DNA of 64,000 nucleotides, taken from contig OX638371.1 of NCBI GenBank assembly GCA_951812925.1, forward strand, positions 1,302,001 through 1,366,000, read 5' to 3'. The DNA comes from Calliopum simillimum (taxonomy: Eukaryota; Arthropoda; Insecta; Diptera; Lauxaniidae). The notes under the pieces are model-generated. The model had not been told where the DNA came from, searched no databases, and saw only the letters and a list, made by a program, of their open reading frames with translations. Positions 34,701 through 46,005 of this stretch are shown in pieces. Position 1 is the stretch's first letter, and each line of letters begins with the position of its first letter. Both the position numbers and the translations under genes were made by a program.

Positions 34701-36511
34701 TCCTGATCATTATTGATTTGCGATTTGCAATTTGCAATTTTTTCACATATAAATTTTATATAACAACTAAATTGAAAATCCTAGAAATACTACAAGTTTT
34801 TTTTTTGTTTTCTGTTTTCTCATTATAAATATTAATTAATTAATCACTATAATTATTAAAAATACGTGTTAAAATTGAACATAGACATACGATTGATTTG
34901 TTTTTGTTGTTGTTGTTGTTGTTTTGTTGTATCTTCTAAACCTAATTGTTTTTGCTTCTTGAATTAAATTAAATTTAATACATACGAAGTAATTGTATTG
35001 TATTGTATTTTTTGGAGCTGGAGATTGTTGATTTGGGTTCTTGGATTTGCTTTAGGATTTGATTTGCTGTTGCAAATGGGTGGTTGTAGTTAACGTGTTG
35101 CTAAAGTAGCGTCCCGACTGCAGGCAGTATCGACTGCTATATTTCATTAGATAGGTACTTGCGGTAAACATTCGTCTGTTTAATTAGTTGCCCAACAGTT
35201 GAGCCATACGCTGCTGCTGTCTACGCTACTTCGGGAGGTGGTTTGTGTTTATAGCCAAATTAAGTTTATTTTTGTGTATTGTTTTGTTGTTCCAATTAAT
35301 CCAAATGCATTTTAAATGTTTTTTGTTTCCGTTGATGTTTTTTTTTTGTTTTTTCATATCCTTGCTTGGATATTTGTTTAGTATTTTTAATATCACATCA
35401 CCTTTGTTGTTTTTTTTTTTTTTATTATTAATATTTTACGATATATGATAATACTACTAATTTTGTTTTTGTTGTCTGATCCGGTCCGATCATTTCCGTT
35501 TAATGTTGTATGTACTGTGCGTCGTCCGTTTGTCCATTTAATGGATGTGATGGAATCCATGGATTTTGTCGTCGTTGTGTGTAAAGTGTATTTTTGTATT
35601 TATTGGATATGAGTTGCCTGCAACTGCAGCTAGAGGATTTGAACCATGCTTGGATAGTATTATATTAAATGAGTTATGAACGGCGCATAAAAGGTTGCCT
35701 TCTCTGATGTTTGGTTTAGTTTTGTTTGATTTTTTGAATTATTTTTGATTTTAGATATTTCGTCTCGGAGGGATTTGGAAAATGTGATTTGTGTATTAAT
35801 GAGAGTACAATTTTTGCACGTTTTCTTTTTGTGCTCAACCTCCATTTTTTATACGCTTATTCGCATGAATACAATTTGTTTTTGGTCAACGAAAAGTCTG
35901 GGCTGATAAGAATTGTGCTGCTTTTAGTGAGGTTCCTGAAGAAAAAAGACATTAAATTAATAAACATTGTATACATATAAAAAATTTAAAAATTTGAGAG
36001 ACCAGCCAAAATGTTAGGAAGCTTTTGGGTTGGAGAAAAATAAAATTCTACATGGTTTGAGAAATTATACTAAAACATCTCGATAATCAATATCGGAGCA
36101 CTATAGACTTATTTTTTTATTTCTTTACTCCTTTGGTTCGGAATTTCGAGAAAATTTGTTGTGATTTTATGAACTTCGTTTCCATGAACATTACGCCTGG
36201 ATATGACCCTTACAAATTTTGTGACAAAAAGGAAAAACAGCTTCAATCGACGCAATGCATATGAAGCTGAGCCATTTAGTTATTCGTAAATTGGGTTTTC
36301 GTTTTTGGGCATTACAAGTCCTTAAAACAGTATATGTGCTTTAAGAAATAATTAAAAAATCTCATTCAGGACTAAAGGAAAAATAATTTTTTGCCAAAGA
36401 ACTTGAGGTTGTTAAATTCGAATCCTACAGCATTATCGGCTGGTTTTCGAGTTAAGTCTCAGCTTTAATTATTAGCAACAAAAGATATCGCAAATGATTT
36501 AGATATGTGAC
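28761..36511. other. Long AT-rich region without a supported gene (possible 3' UTR or terminal intron of the minus-strand gene)
   Basis: Poly-T and TTG-triplet-rich sequence from about 31200 to 35500 resembles fly 3' UTRs or introns on the minus strand. Landmarks: a hAT-like terminus 'CAGTGTCGTATTTAGCC' on the minus strand ending the block at 30871; a run of 15 C at 34498-34512; TATG microsatellite near 34010-34025; and a less AT-rich patch at 35095-35240 with a short open frame (see findings). Predicted frames here are low-complexity Phe/Leu/Ile translations. Confidence 0.45.
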
Positions 36512-36626
36512 TTACTTAATGAATTGTGGCAACAATGATGTCCAACCGCTTTTGTCGTGCTTAAGTGTCAAATAGAGCTCGAATGTGGATACTGTATTCG
36601 GATCCACCTTGAAGGCAGCAATACGC
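36512..36626 (-). CDS. chrb: charybde/scylla-type gene, coding exon 4 (C-terminal part of RTP801 domain)
   Basis: Encodes RIAAFKVDPNTVSTFELYLT followed by LKHDKSGWTSLLPQFIK, the second half of the RTP801_C domain. The acceptor is 'ttttacag' and the intron to exon 3 is 74 bp. Translation stops at TAA 36514-36512 directly after FIK, which gives a 282-residue protein. However, the sequence is CATT-AA|GTAAGT, a consensus donor, and REDD1/DDIT4 relatives normally continue about 30 residues to a conserved KLYSS-type end. The TAA may therefore be intronic, with a small terminal exon further downstream that I could not find. The family inhibits TORC1 through TSC1/2 under hypoxia and other stress. Confidence 0.85.
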
Positions 36627-36700
36627 CTGTAAAACCAAAATAAATTGTATTAGTTCCCCTTGTTTCAAGTCTCTTCCCCGCAGACGTTCCCGATATTTAC

Positions 36701-37211
36701 CTGGTATTGTTTGGTTCATCAGCGAACTCTATGAAGACACTGCAGCCACGTACTCCGCATGGCTCCCTTTCGCTGGTCTTGATTATTTCCGCTGCTATAC
36801 GCGGTGTGAGATCCCATGGCAAATTTACTTCGGTGCAGGCCAAATGGCGACTTTTGGCTGCGCGTAGCTCAGCTTGTAAACGCTGTGAGAGCTCCTGTAT
36901 GGCGGCTGTGTCGATGATGTTTTCATCATTGCTACTGCCGTCGCCATCGGTGGCTTCCAGTTGTTCGCTGTACAATAAATTATTATTGTATGTGAAGTGC
37001 GAGCTGCTCGACTTTTCGACGGAGGCACCACCGGCTTCCATGGCAGCGTGATGGCGATGATTGGGTTGAAGGGGCTGCCGCCGCGCATGTGTGGGGCTAT
37101 CAACAACGTCGGTGGCGCTGTGAGTATTGTTGCTGTTGCTTGAATTGCTGTTACGACGCGGGTGGTTATGAGTAGGGGGCGGTGGGGGTGGCGTTAATGG
37201 ACTTGTCCAGT
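36701..37211 (-). CDS. chrb: charybde/scylla-type gene, coding exon 3 (disordered region and start of RTP801 domain)
   Basis: Starts after the acceptor 'cgttctctttcag' and ends at CCAG|GTAAAT. It encodes a Pro-run (TPPPPPPTH), an Asn/Ser/His-rich low-complexity stretch, the acidic segment EATDGDGSSNDENI, then ELSQRLQAELRAAKSRHLAC and TEVNLPWDLTPRIAAEIIKT, followed by EREPCGVRGCSVFIEFADEP. These last blocks are the unmistakable core of the RTP801_C (DDIT4/REDD) family. Entry phase 1 joins Gly/Asp (AAA G|AC TGG, KVK-DW) from exon 2, and exit phase 2 joins exon 4 (AG|G, Arg). In Drosophila both paralogues, scylla and charybde, lie close together; the N-terminal MKMEVLSVQN block favours charybde, but I am not certain which paralogue this is. 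Confidence 0.9.
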
Positions 37212-38601
37212 CTGAAAGAGAACGAAAAAAGAGCAAGAGAGGATATAAGTCAAAGTTTTGTATATAAAAAATCTTGCAATAATTATACATAATACATAAA
37301 AAGTGAGTAAAAGAAGGAGGGCAATTACATACATACAATACATGCGCTACCGGAGCATAAACTAAGAGAGAGAGAGCGCAAGCTTGAAGAGAGCAAGTGC
37401 GCTCTTAAACTATGAATAAAGAGTACGAAAATGTGAGCACAAATCGGTGTGCAAACTTTGGAGCAATGACAGAGGTGGAGAGCAAAATGAAATCACCTGG
37501 CAACTCAGCTGGAAGAAACTCAGCCGTTAGCTGCCTGCTGTTGCTGCTTCTTTCTGTTGGTCGATTTGTTTCCTATAAAGGCTTACATTTTTTGTCAGCG
37601 GTTTTTTCTTTTTATTTTCGGTTCTTTAACAGTTTTGCAAGAGCTTTTGGATTTTTCTTTTTTCATTCACAGCAACCGCTCTCCTTCACCCTCGTAGACC
37701 CTTCGTACCCTTGACGTATGTAATTCGCAATTGAATGTGTCCCCTGCTGCGTCGCTGCGTTCCCCTTAAAATACGTAATATGATGAAGGCTCAAGCTAAG
37801 GGATGATGAAATACACAACACTTTGCGTGATGCAAGAACGCCAATATTTGCACCGGCATCAGTAGATGGAAGGGGGCTCGTTCGGTAAAAGTGTTGTACA
37901 AAAAGGGAGGTGTAAAAGGCCAGAGACGGATAAGGTGAGAAATGCAACCAAAATGCGGTTGGCAACAAGAAGCCCCACCATCAGTACGATTACTTTTTAT
38001 GCAAAGGATTTAAGTTTTCCTCCATCTCTTTAATGGAATTTGGAATTTTTATTTGGTTTTTTTCAAAGAGGGGAAAACTGTGATGTTAAGTTAAATGTAT
38101 AGTGCTCAATTATTTATTGATATATGCATTTTATCAAATTATGTAAAAATGAAATTAAATGCTTAAAAAACATTTGCAAAATTTTTTTGTTTTTCCTAGA
38201 AACAGTTTTAGTTAGCTTGAAATTCTCTTAGTACTGTCACACCCGTTATCAATAAATGAAGATTTTTCACTTATGTATATTTATTTATGTATTCAGAATC
38301 TTAAATTTTCTAAAACTTAAAAGTGACAAATACAAGTCGAGAACGATTGTAACGGGCGTGACGTTTGCCAGTGAGTGTAGTACCGAGTTTCAATTCTTCA
38401 ACAACTAATTTTTTACTTGGATTGTTCATATAAAAATAATATCAAATCTTATTAAAAAAGTTTTTGCAAACATTTTTCAAAGTACCATCGGAGTTAATTC
38501 AACACTAGGATTTTTTTTTTTTACACAAATTAAAGGATTAATATTGCATCAATAAGTACCTTAATATATGTACATATTAATTTTTACTCCTTTGCACTTA
38601 C

Positions 38602-38789
38602 CTTTAACTTTGGTTGATCCTATGACACCGAATTGTCCCTGGTATTGATTTTGCACTGAGAGCACTTCCATTTTCATAAGTAATTCTTCAAATACTTGGT
38701 CAATTTGGACAATGTCCGCCTCGACTTCAAACTCTGTTGTTGTGTCAGCTTCGATGGCTGGACTGGGTGCTGAGCTGCCAGAGCCGCTC
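38602..38789 (-). CDS. chrb: charybde/scylla-type gene, coding exon 2
   Basis: A 188-base exon between the acceptor 'gcgcataacag' and the donor AAAG|GTAAGT. It is open throughout and encodes SGSGSSAPSPAIEADTTTEF, the acidic EVEADIVQIDQVFEELL and then MKMEVLSVQNQYQGQFGVIG. Upstream in the same frame is a stop, so translation must enter by splicing or start at the internal ATG (38677) or at ATG 38671, which has a good AAAATGG context. Phases fit both neighbours. The MKMEVLSVQN block matches what I recall as the N-terminus of Drosophila charybde; the preceding 49 residues would be an N-terminal extension. Confidence 0.78.
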
Positions 38790-38987
38790 CTGTTATGCGC
38801 AATTGTGGAAAATTAATTGATTGCAAGCGTGCGAAGGGTATTGGCAAGCACAGCTTGAACAAAAAAAAAAAAAAAAAAAAAAAAAACAAAAAAACTGGAT
38901 ACTTGAAGTTGCTCCTTCGGCGTTAATTTAATAAATAAATCTGGCGTTTATTGTTTAATGTTTTTAAAATTATTAAACTTTGCTTAC

Positions 38988-39022
38988 AAATATAAAATGC
39001 ACTTTGAAATCACTTGATTCAT
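38988..39022 (-). CDS. chrb: charybde/scylla-type gene, first coding exon (short)
   Basis: ATG 39022 opens MNQVISKCILY and reaches a TTT|GTAAGC donor after 35 bases (phase 2). Joining to 38789 gives ...CILYLSGSGSS and keeps exon 2 open. The start context (TCTACATGA) is weak, so many ribosomes may pass on to the MKM start in exon 2. That would make this exon a leaky N-terminal extension. If used, the protein is 282 residues to the first stop, near the 280-300 residues I recall for the Drosophila paralogues. The assignment rests on frame and splice fit only. Confidence 0.55.
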
Positions 39023-39890
39023 GTAGATTTTGCTTCCATCTATTTCTTTCACTTTTTCAAAAAATCACAGGTTCACTTTAATTAGCGCAGGCATCTCAAA
39101 ACTCTACTGCAACGTCCTTTTAGCTTCCTTCTACCGATTCGATTGATCGAGATTTAAATTGGCAATCAAATATATGTGTGAAAAATTATCGACGTAATAC
39201 TGGACAGTTTTTGTTTGTTTTTGAAAAAAAAAAAAATTTTTTTTCTTAAAATTTGTTATCCTAAATTCAGCTTCTACTAGCAGGTCCTTCTTCTTCCATA
39301 GAAGACGTTCGTCGTTTTCCTTCCTTTGTATTGGTGTTTTCACAGCACTAAAATATCACGAATCGCATTCTGCCGTCTCAGAATGGGTTGCTTGGCTGAA
39401 GGATGAGTTTCTTCTGGAGGCCTCGCAGTTTTGTGGCGATTCTTTAGGACGATTTTATTTATTTTTTCTTTTGGCTTAAAACCGACTCGTACTATCTTAG
39501 TTTTTAGAGTTATTTCTTTTTGTTTCTAAGTTATGAGTCTATTCGTCTGATGTACGCTCTCTGATATTCGTCGAAATTTATTTTTTTCAGTGGGTTTTAG
39601 AATAAAATTTGTATAGATTTTAGTGTTCGGTAGCTTTTCAAGTAATAACCTCATGAGTTTACAAGATATGAGCACAAAAAAATGATATCTTTTAAATTTT
39701 CTCGCCGGTTGTGCCTAAAAATAGATTTGAATTTGGTTTTTTTTTCTTTCTTTCTGGTAGCGGTTTGGAAACAGAGTTTTTTTTTTTTGGGATTGAGATG
39801 AGTGGTGGATATGAACTGTTTCTGGTTTCTTACTCAGTGCCGCGCGGAAAAATTTTAATACAAGACCAGCGCAGTGTTACAAAGCTACTA
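39023..39890 (-). other. chrb: Presumed 5' leader of the charybde/scylla-type gene
   Basis: Lies between the TATA box and the first coding exon. It contains GTGAA/AAAGTG-type sequence typical of fly leaders ('gtgaacctgtgatttttt') and several short upstream frames. A plus-strand frame at 39711-39923 is an accidental reading of T-rich DNA. Confidence 0.45.
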
Positions 39891-39922
39891 TCCCGGCGGC
39901 CGGCTGTGTGTCTGCTTTTATA
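39886..39922 (-). promoter_or_regulatory. Core promoter (TATA box) of the charybde/scylla-type gene
   Basis: On the minus strand, GGCTATAAAAGCAGA places TATAAAAG at 39922-39915, predicting transcription start near 39885-39892. The surrounding 39880-40020 is GC-richer than the neighbourhood and contains a GAGAGAGAGCGAGCGAGC tract (39988-40005 region), the kind of GAGA-factor sequence found at stress-responsive fly promoters. Two RCGTG cores (40528-40532, 40817-40821) could be hypoxia-response elements, but such 5-mers are common by chance. Confidence 0.65.
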
Positions 39923-40005
39923 GCCTTCGACGGTCGATGGTCGGACAAAACGAGCGAATGAGCAAAGATGAAATGGATGGAGAACGAGAGAGAGAGCGAG
40001 CGAGC

Positions 40006-41156
40006 AAAGGTGCGCAGTGTTTCTACATTTGAAGGGGTGACAAAGAGCAGCAAAACGCAAAGATTTCAGGCTGCTCTCAAGCGAAGAACAACGAATATGA
40101 AACCATATGTTCATATGTTTCCAGTAGAGGCAGGAAAAGAACCTACATACATACACACTTATGTATATACCAATTCTGCCTCTTATATACTTGGTCTCTT
40201 CGTATCTTTTCATGAAAAGGCAACATTTTGTTATACAGGGAATCATTTATCAGCTGTTTTAGTTTTTAAGGTCTCATTTGCTCCCCCTTGTAGACGAGCC
40301 CCTTCTTAAATTATAAACAGCGAGCAATACACAAACTCTCATTCGCTTCGCTCGGCTCAGGTCCCACTTCTCCAACGGCGTATTAATTTTTTTCTTTATA
40401 CGGTCTCTTTTTTTTATCTCTTTAGGTTTCTTCTTCGACTTGTTTGCTATTGTTGTAGTTATTGTTGTTGCTGCTGTCATTTTTGTTGTTGTGGTGGTGG
40501 TGAAAGATGGAGCAGAATGACGATTAGACGTGCGTTGGTCTGTCGTTTTATCGGTTAGTCGGTCTGTCTGTTGATCTGTCGGAAAATGCCTATGGGGGAA
40601 GTTCGAGAGTGTGAAGAACAAAGAAAATCATTTTTTGTTTATATCGCTGTTGGTGTTGTTGCATTAAAACAGCTGAGCAGAGCGGCTAGTTATTGGTTTT
40701 GTTGCTTTATTTTTGGTTTTTCTGTTTTCTCTCTCTTGTGTTATTTTGTGAGGAGAAAAAAGAAAAGAGAATGGAAAAGAAAAAACTTTTTATATAAAGA
40801 GTCGATTTTTCGGTGTACGTGACTTTATTGGCAAAAACAACAAGTAACGGGGTAGAACGAGGCAAACGCCGACAGCAACGAAATGCGAAAAGCAGCGCAG
40901 CCAGCAGCTTTAGAAAAAAACGTCGGCGATGTAATTCGTAGATACATAAAACAAAAATATGGATATACAAATAAACAATTATGTATGTGTGTATGGGTGT
41001 TTGTGAGCATATCCATTCACAGTCGAATATGAGGGGGATCATCAATCTATCAATCCCCAACGATCTTTATATTCCCCGGGAAAAAAATGTTCGAACACAA
41101 AGGGCGACTCTTAAATTTGCTAGAATTCCAACACCCCCTCCTCCCCTATGAGAGGG
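40006..41156. other. Upstream region of the charybde/scylla-type promoter
   Basis: Mixed-composition, probably regulatory DNA, including a CAACAACAA-type triplet tract on the minus strand near 40450-40500. Overlapping frames on both strands (39830-40309, 40274-40822, 40707-41060) contradict one another and have no recognised motif. Confidence 0.4.
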
Positions 41157-41158
41157 TA

Positions 41159-41347
41159 CCCAGTGTGCCAGACGGTTCATATCTCCGCTTTTTTACCCGT
41201 TACGGATCCGTTACTGATCCGTTGGCGGGAGAGATTCCCAAAAAAAAAGCGAATCGTTTTTTTTTTTGGAATTTCTCCCGCAAACGGATCAGTAACGGAT
41301 CCGTTACGGATAAAAAAGCGGAGATTTGAATCGTCTGGCACACTGGG
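41159..41347. mobile_element. 189-bp palindromic MITE with TA target site
   Basis: Nearly the whole element is a hairpin. The ends CCCAGTGTGCCAGACG and their complement are flanked by TA (41157-41158, 41348-41349). The arms repeat 'gttacggatccgttactgat' and its complement. Both strands give mirrored frames that are artefacts of the palindrome. A TA duplication suggests mobilisation by a Tc1/mariner-type enzyme. Confidence 0.88.
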
Positions 41348-42242
41348 TATTGTTTGAAGTAAAAAACAAGATAAATACACCAAGCAAGAGACTTGTTCGA
41401 TTCGACCAGCCCCATCTCTTACAAACCCCCCTCCAAATATTTTTCTCACTGCGATGAAAAAATAGGCAAGGCCGTGATACCTTGCAAGCATGTTTTGATC
41501 AAACTTCTGGATTTCTTGCTTATAAGTAGGTTTGTTTGAAAAAGTTTTCCAGACAACTCAAGGCACGACCGGAGTTGCGCTCCCCCTAGCAAATGTTGTG
41601 CGTGCGGCCTTGTATGTTAGCAAATATGTAGTTATGTATTTAGTAAACATGTAGTAGGTACATACATATGTATTTATGTAAGTGGGTACATATACATAAT
41701 TTCATTTTGTATCAACGGGTTTTCTCGTCATTTTTTTAATGCACAACTTCTGCACCCTACAGCTGATGATTTGAAAGATTTGGAGTAAGAATTTTGATTG
41801 ATAAAGAGTTGTATTTTTCCGAAAAATAATAAATTGGAATAAATCGAAACAAAAACTTTTAAATAGATATTTAATTTTTTTCAATTTTTTTTTTTTTTTT
41901 CAATTGACACTATCCGCTTAGCCTAAAAATTTACAGCTTAAATTACACTTGATTACACAGTGCTACAGTAATTTTACACTTTGCATCAGTTCTAATAGAT
42001 ATTGTATGCTTGTTTGAGTAATTAACATGCCTAAACTGAAATTTTGTAAAACACCCTCAAATTCTTAAGATACTCTTATAAATCCGTTTTTGGGTGACTT
42101 TGCGTGCTTTGCTGCTCAGTTATATGTATATTAACCGATTTCGACATACAATATATAGGTAATAGGTGGAGATATTTTAAGGGAAATTTGAAATTTTCAA
42201 ATATTTTTTCCGTTTTTTACAGCAACACCCTACGAGGTAAGG
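41348..42242. other. AT-rich spacer
   Basis: Contains TATG/TACA microsatellite-like sequence near 41630-41700. No supported gene. Confidence 0.4.
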
Positions 42243-42244
42243 TA

Positions 42245-43513
42245 TCGGAGGGCCTAACAAAAGTTTGCTTAGTAGGTGTCATGTAATAACTTTTTAGTAT
42301 ATCAAAGAATTGCGTACTATTTGTTATAGTCTGACGATATATCATTTTAATTTTCAGAAAGATCGGTCAAAATTGAGAGAAGAAAACGTGAAATTCGTGA
42401 AACAATGTCAACAGATATTCCAGTGCCAGCGCAGCAAGAGATTCGGTTTGTTTTTTTTTTTTTTTTGATTTCGACGTAAGCTCAAGCCTGTTGAAATATT
42501 TAGTAAATGCCAAATAGCATTTGAAGTTAATGCGCCATCTCTCGTGGCTATTTCAAAGTGGTTCCGAAGATTCCAGACAAGTAATTTTTCTGTGGAGGAC
42601 GAACCTCGAGAAGGTCGCCCAAAATTTTTAACTGATTATGCAAGTGTAGCGCTGGTGAAGTCTTTAATTGACGAAGATCCAAGATTGACCCAGGAAATCA
42701 TTGCTGAGGAACTGGGCTTGAATGCTACGTCTTTATCGCGAATATTAAAAAATGATCTTGAATACACGAAGAAATCTGCACAATGGGTTCCCAGAATTTT
42801 AAGTGATGCTAAAAAAGAGGCTCGTGTGCGTTTTGCTGAGTATTTTTTTGAAAAATTAAAAACAGAGAGTATAACACTTTCAAGAAAATTGGAACAGGTG
42901 ATGAATCATGGTTTTACAAGTACAACCAAACAACAATCCATGGTATGGAGCTCAGAATGTGCAAGTCCACCTGTTAAAGCAAAGCAACAAAAGTCAGCAA
43001 CAAAAGTAATGATGTCAGCTTACTTCACCAGAAAGAAAGTTGTTGCTGCTATTCCTTTGGTAAAAAAAGTCAGATGGTTACTGCTAAGTGGTTCACTGAA
43101 ACCTGCTTACCAAAAGTTTTCCAAAAATGATTGGGAAAACTCCAAAAAAGGAACTACGATAATGCGCCAGCGTACACTGCTGAAAAAACGACCAATTTTA
43201 TTGCGAAGAAATTCGTCCAGCACCTTATTTCCCAAATCTAGCGCCTTGTTACTTCTCGTTGTTTCCAAAAATAAAAAAAAAAAATTTGAGAGGGAGAGTC
43301 TTCAACAGCAATGAAGTGGTCAATGATGAAATTGTAAAACTGAAAAAAGCCGATTTTGAAGACTGTTTTTCAAGATGGACTTCAAAAATCTATCAAAATA
43401 AATGGCGATTACGTTGAAAAAATACAAATAGATGAAGAATAAAGTTATAAATTTAAAAAATTTTTTATCCAGTTTTTTCAATTCTGCTAAGCGAACTTTT
43501 GTTAGGCCTCTCG
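42245..43513 (+). mobile_element. Decayed Tc1/mariner-type transposon
   Basis: Inverted ends 'ggcctaacaaaagtttgctt' (left, ending 42270) and the complement 'aagcgaacttttgttaggcc' (right, from 43489) are flanked by TA (42243-42244, 43514-43515). The length, about 1.27 kb, is that of a full element, so nothing large is missing; inactivation is by point mutation and small indels. Confidence 0.87.
42403..43440 (+). pseudogene. Mariner-type transposase, full length but inactivated
   Basis: Begins about ATG 42403 (MSTDIPVPAQQE), with a T-run that breaks the frame near 42448-42470. The DNA-binding part then reads WFRRFQTSNFSVEDEPREGR, with a second helix-turn-helix (LTQEIIAEELGLNATSLSRI). The catalytic blocks lie in shifted frames: the first Asp in GDESWFYKYNP (42900), the second in YDNAPAYTAEKT (43158 region). 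At the third position the codon is Tyr (LAPCYFSLFPK) where this family has Asp. Loss of that residue alone would abolish catalysis. The long open frame 42544-43314 covers only the DNA-binding domain correctly; its second half is out of frame. Confidence 0.85.
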
Positions 43514-43520
43514 TATGTAT

Positions 43521-46005
43521 TTTAATTTATTTATAAATTGCGTTCAATTCCAAATAAAACTAACCATTATTTGTTGAAATTAATGTGAAATTGTGCATAC
43601 ATATTACACATTTGATTTTGTTCGAAATTTTAAATTTTTTAACTATTAAGTAAAAATGCTGGCATCATGTTTTCTGTTAGAAATATAAGTAATACCTAGG
43701 GCTTGTTCAAAGTAAACGATTTTTGGTGAACCTTTTAAAATTTTTCGTAGAATATTTTGTAGAAAAATTAAACCCATTAGTTCCTTTTTCTAAAATATTT
43801 AGTTAAAGTGTAGAATAAATTTTACTAAGGGTCACCAAAAATGGTTTTCTTTGAATCAGTACAGTAGGACTTTTACTGCGTTTTATACCATTCTCTTGAA
43901 GCATTTCAACGTCCTGGCTATTTTTCGGTATGAAAATCCGATATTGTGATGGACTTATTTCGCTACTAAGCTGGAAGCTGCAGTGCGCTGCATTGTCTTC
44001 CTCTCCCCATTCTGATTCACTAAATTATAGTAAGTGATAATTTTTCAATTTATCTAATCTAAGTAAAACAATGCCTTTATCGTGTGAAAATATTTAAGAA
44101 CCGCAATTTTTCAAAAATATTATTCACTAAACATTCGTGTCCCTATTATTTTCACTGGTTAAACTGCCCTCACTTCGGAAAATGACCAATAACTGCGAAA
44201 CGAATCAAAATATTTTTGCCCTGATAACAGTTCTGTATTGCATGGAAATGACATTGAAAATTTGGTGTGATATGTTTGCTTAATTTATTCAAATTGAAGC
44301 AGAGTTATGTTTGAACTATTTTAATGTAAGTGACCCTTTTATTTTCCACATGACTGTAGCTCGGCGTAGGTTTCTAAGATATTTCTTACAATTTCAAGCT
44401 AAGAGACATATTCCTAAAAGCTGACATCAAACTATGTCTACCCAAGAATTACGGATATGACTTTGGCCATAATTTAAAGCACATTTAAGCAAAAATATCA
44501 AAAAAATTAGAAATAACTTTTACAGTACAGTTACAGTACAGATTAAAAAAATTTAAGTAGACTTTTTATACCTTTTGAATATTTTAATCTTGATAGAGGT
44601 CAAAATAATACCCTTTCTTATCAATAAAACCAATTTGTTATTTGAAGCCTTCAATGTTGTAGAATAGTTTAAAAGTCTCAGATGGTATTTTATGACAAAA
44701 AGTATAGCATTGAATGCTAGCAAAAAAATTGATTGATCTGTAGATTCTAATGTATTTTTTCTGCATTTATCATGCATATTTTTATCGCTACGATTAAAAG
44801 TATTACATTACAAATGCTGATAACTGTTGCAGACTCAATAAACAAAAAATTAAAATAAATTCCCTTTAGATTAACATCTGCACTAAATCGTTAGAGCTTA
44901 AAGCAACAATTACCATAACATATCGCTCGCTCATACCTTATCTTTCTGCCGCTGATGAAGCTCTATGTGTGTAGTGTAGTTATGCCTTATCACTATTAGA
45001 AAGCGTGCCCAATACTTGTTAATCTTTCATTGAAATGTTTTGAAAAAGTTGTAGCTTTGTTTGGCTTGACTCTCAATATAAACTACTAAGATGAGATGGC
45101 TGTCTGGCGAACGTTATCTATAACTGCAACGCTAGCGATTACAGTCCGTTCGAAGTACGCGCTTATAACAAACAATGTTCCCATTGTATGAGAACCCGAG
45201 CCGCATAAACTCAACGAATCAGAAATACGAGTACTCTATTTAGTCTACTACTTTTGCCTTGGTGGAATGAAATAAAAATGTGAAATTATTCAATAAATTT
45301 GTTTCATTTTATTATTCATTCTATTTATAGTCATAAATTAACACAACTAAACTACTCGTACTCGTGTCTATCGAAGTCAAGCATAACAGAAAAACAGAAA
45401 AAAATATTTAAATTTTTAAACAAATAAGAGATGTACCGAACCGAACCAAAATCACTGGGCTGAACGAGGTTCAACCGTTTGGCGAAACCTTGTGGAATGA
45501 AAAATGAGAAATTTATTACAGTTTCAAGATTAAATTGGAATAAGTGCTTTTTTGCCCTAAAAAATGCACGACAAATCGTTGTAGCTTTGCATGCACATAT
45601 CTGCCTATAACTCTAAAAGGCTCATACGGTTTTTTTAGCCCTTCATAGCTGATTAAAAAAATTTTATCAGGGGCTGTTTTTGTGTAAAGGCAAATAAATG
45701 ATATCGAACTTTGACGAGTTTTTAAAAGCAAAACTTTAAAGTAATCTTGCCCGAATTTCCGTAACTGTATTACATAAGTCAGGGATTTCATATAATTATG
45801 TTTAGCCTTTTTGATGAAATAACACAGCATTTTGGCTTTACTTATGAAATGTGTATGGGTATTTATTAAATAAACGACCAATTGCTCTTGATGATACCAT
45901 AACTCAGAAGCGTCGTTAGCACTGCTATATCAAAGGATCAATTTTAATTTTAATGAGTTCTCTGAATGAAACAAATGCATATTTGATTTGGAACACTAAA
46001 TAACA
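43521..46005. other. AT-rich spacer with one small inverted repeat
   Basis: At 43705-43860, 'gttcaaagtaaacg' plus 'tttttggtgaacc' pairs imperfectly with 'ggtcaccaaaaatggttttc', a MITE-like relic without clear ends. A direct 'ttacagtacag' duplication is at 44520-44540. No gene is supported. Confidence 0.45.

Noticed and set aside
36707..37106. Plus-strand 114-codon frame and second minus frame
   Set aside because: Shadow frames of charybde/scylla exon 3.
41177..41491. Frames on both strands around 41300
   Set aside because: They are translations of the 189-bp palindromic MITE plus flanking DNA.
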